Assembly (NCBI RefSeq): GCF_009792235.1
Contig: NZ_CP046973.1
Location: 3,348,001-3,412,000, forward strand
Origin: Microcystis aeruginosa FD4
GTDB taxonomy: Bacteria > Cyanobacteriota > Cyanobacteriia > Cyanobacteriales > Microcystaceae
DNA: 64,000 bases
Direction of reading: 5' to 3'
In this document: one piece after another, positions 63,295 to 64,000 of the stretch
How positions within the stretch are numbered: the first letter of the stretch is position 1
Layout of the letters: each line of letters starts with the position of its first letter
Translations under genes and position numbers: made by a program
Notes under the pieces: generated by a model
The model's input: the letters and a program-made list of their open reading frames with translations, nothing else
The model's database searches: none
What the model was told of the DNA's origin: nothing

Positions 63295-64000
63295 TTAGCA
63301 ATTTTCTTGGGGATTTATGCCCAATTCCCGCAGTTTAGCCGCTAATTTTGCGGCTTTCTGTCTTTCCTGTTGGACTTGATTTTCTGCTTCTACAGCCCGA
63401 TTTTCTGCCTGTTGTGCCGCTTCTGCGGGAGTGGGTACTAATTCCCCTTCGGGGGTAAAATAGCGCAATTTATTGGCAGATAAACCCAAATATAAGCCTA
63501 ATTGTTGACTCCAGAGCCATCCCTGGGCATTGGGGGCAATCGGTTGATATTGACCGCTAATTAGGGTAAATCCTTCAAATTCTAAGCTTTCTGGGTCAAA
63601 CCAAAAATAATCGGGAGTGCGAAATATATCTTGATAAATTTGTTTTTTCTCCTCTCGGTCAACTTTGGCGGTACTATCGGAGAGAATTTCGATAATTAAA
63701 TTGGGATATTTGCCCTCTTCTCGCCAAATTACCCAACTTCTGCGGTTAGGATTGGGATTTGTCCCCAAAACGACGAAAAAATCGGGACCACGGAAGAATT
63801 CTGACTTTTTCTGGTGGGGACTGTAATAAATGGTTAAATTGCCGGCGGCAAAATAATCTTCTCGCTCGCGCCACCACCATTCTAAACACTGAATTAATAA
63901 AATAATTTGTTGTAGATGTAGGTTGCTTTCCAAGGGTGGTTCATCACTCCAAAATTCGCCTTCTGGGAAGATTATCTCAGGGTTGACATGAGACTCGACT
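63295..64000 (-). CDS. Uma2-family (DUF820) PD-(D/E)XK-fold protein, 5' partial
   Basis: The frame is open to the right edge (…NPEIIFPEGEFWSDEPPLES at the N-terminal side), so the start is outside. The core has RGPDFFVVLG, LIIEILSDSTAKVDREEKKQIY (E-x-S-x-S-T family strand) and YFWFDPESLEFEGF, the Uma2/DUF820 pattern. A basic coiled-coil tail of ~50 residues (AEAAQQAENRAVEAENQVQQERQK) follows, as in many cyanobacterial members. These are numerous putative nucleases of unknown role. Confidence 0.85.
   Translation of the reverse strand, partial: VESHVNPEIIFPEGEFWSDEPPLESNLHLQQIILLIQCLEWWWREREDYFAAGNLTIYYSPHQKKSEFFRGPDFFVVLGTNPNPNRRSWVIWREEGKYPNLIIEILSDSTAKVDREEKKQIYQDIFRTPDYFWFDPESLEFEGFTLISGQYQPIAPNAQGWLWSQQLGLYLGLSANKLRYFTPEGELVPTPAEAAQQAENRAVEAENQVQQERQKAAKLAAKLRELGINPQENC

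Overview
The window is chromosomal DNA from a cyanobacterium, most likely Microcystis or a close relative. Support comes from many GCGATCGC (HIP1-type) octamers, cyanobacterial gene families (DUF3155 protein, EbsA-like protein, 398-residue NusA, FtsL-like/FtsI pair, alpha carbonic anhydrase remnant), and a very high load of small mobile elements and period-7 intergenic repeats. The genus is an inference from gene content and repeat style; no rRNA gene is present to fix it.

Region 1 (1-10.3 kb) is an unusual one-directional run of about ten AT-rich genes. At least seven encode peptidoglycan-active enzymes of different families: Amidase_3, an M74/M15-type metallopeptidase, Amidase_2, LysM plus lytic transglycosylase, a secreted Amidase_2-like protein, a 3D-domain protein and a DUF2272 protein. 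A frameshifted peptidoglycan-binding gene, a membrane protein and a DUF3616 protein follow. Only two members have signal peptides. This is the best candidate for an undescribed system. Region 2 (10.3-19.2 kb) has a miniature element, a SNF2 helicase/SWIM-protein pair, an AAA ATPase plus PD-(D/E)XK-like nuclease cassette bracketed by pieces of the SWIM gene, and a two-RCK ion-channel protein.

Region 3 (19.2-25.5 kb) is an accessory patch: a miniature element with a perfect 9-bp target duplication, small coiled-coil and ribbon-helix-helix-type genes, decayed genes, and a complete insertion sequence sitting inside a small XRE regulator gene. A coiled-coil membrane protein with an expanded 24-bp repeat closes it.

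Region 4 (25.5-64 kb) is mainly housekeeping: CIRCE-controlled groL, a frameshifted GTPase gene, ftsL-like and ftsI, an OLD/PARIS-like ATPase-TOPRIM pair, DUF212 and crtE, two serine/threonine kinases, def, a ferredoxin, pyrG, a PLP decarboxylase, an ABC exporter, a DRTGG-type protein and an EbsA-like gene, a histidine kinase, a DUF3155 protein, a subtilase with duplicated PPC domains, a response regulator, ftsH, the rimP-nusA-ylxR-infB operon, a decayed alpha carbonic anhydrase and a Uma2-type gene cut by the right edge.

Five single-base +1 shifts, three of them in mono-nucleotide runs, break three otherwise intact genes. These could be true decay or consensus sequence errors, and the difference matters for three of the calls. 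No tRNA, rRNA or CRISPR array was recognised.
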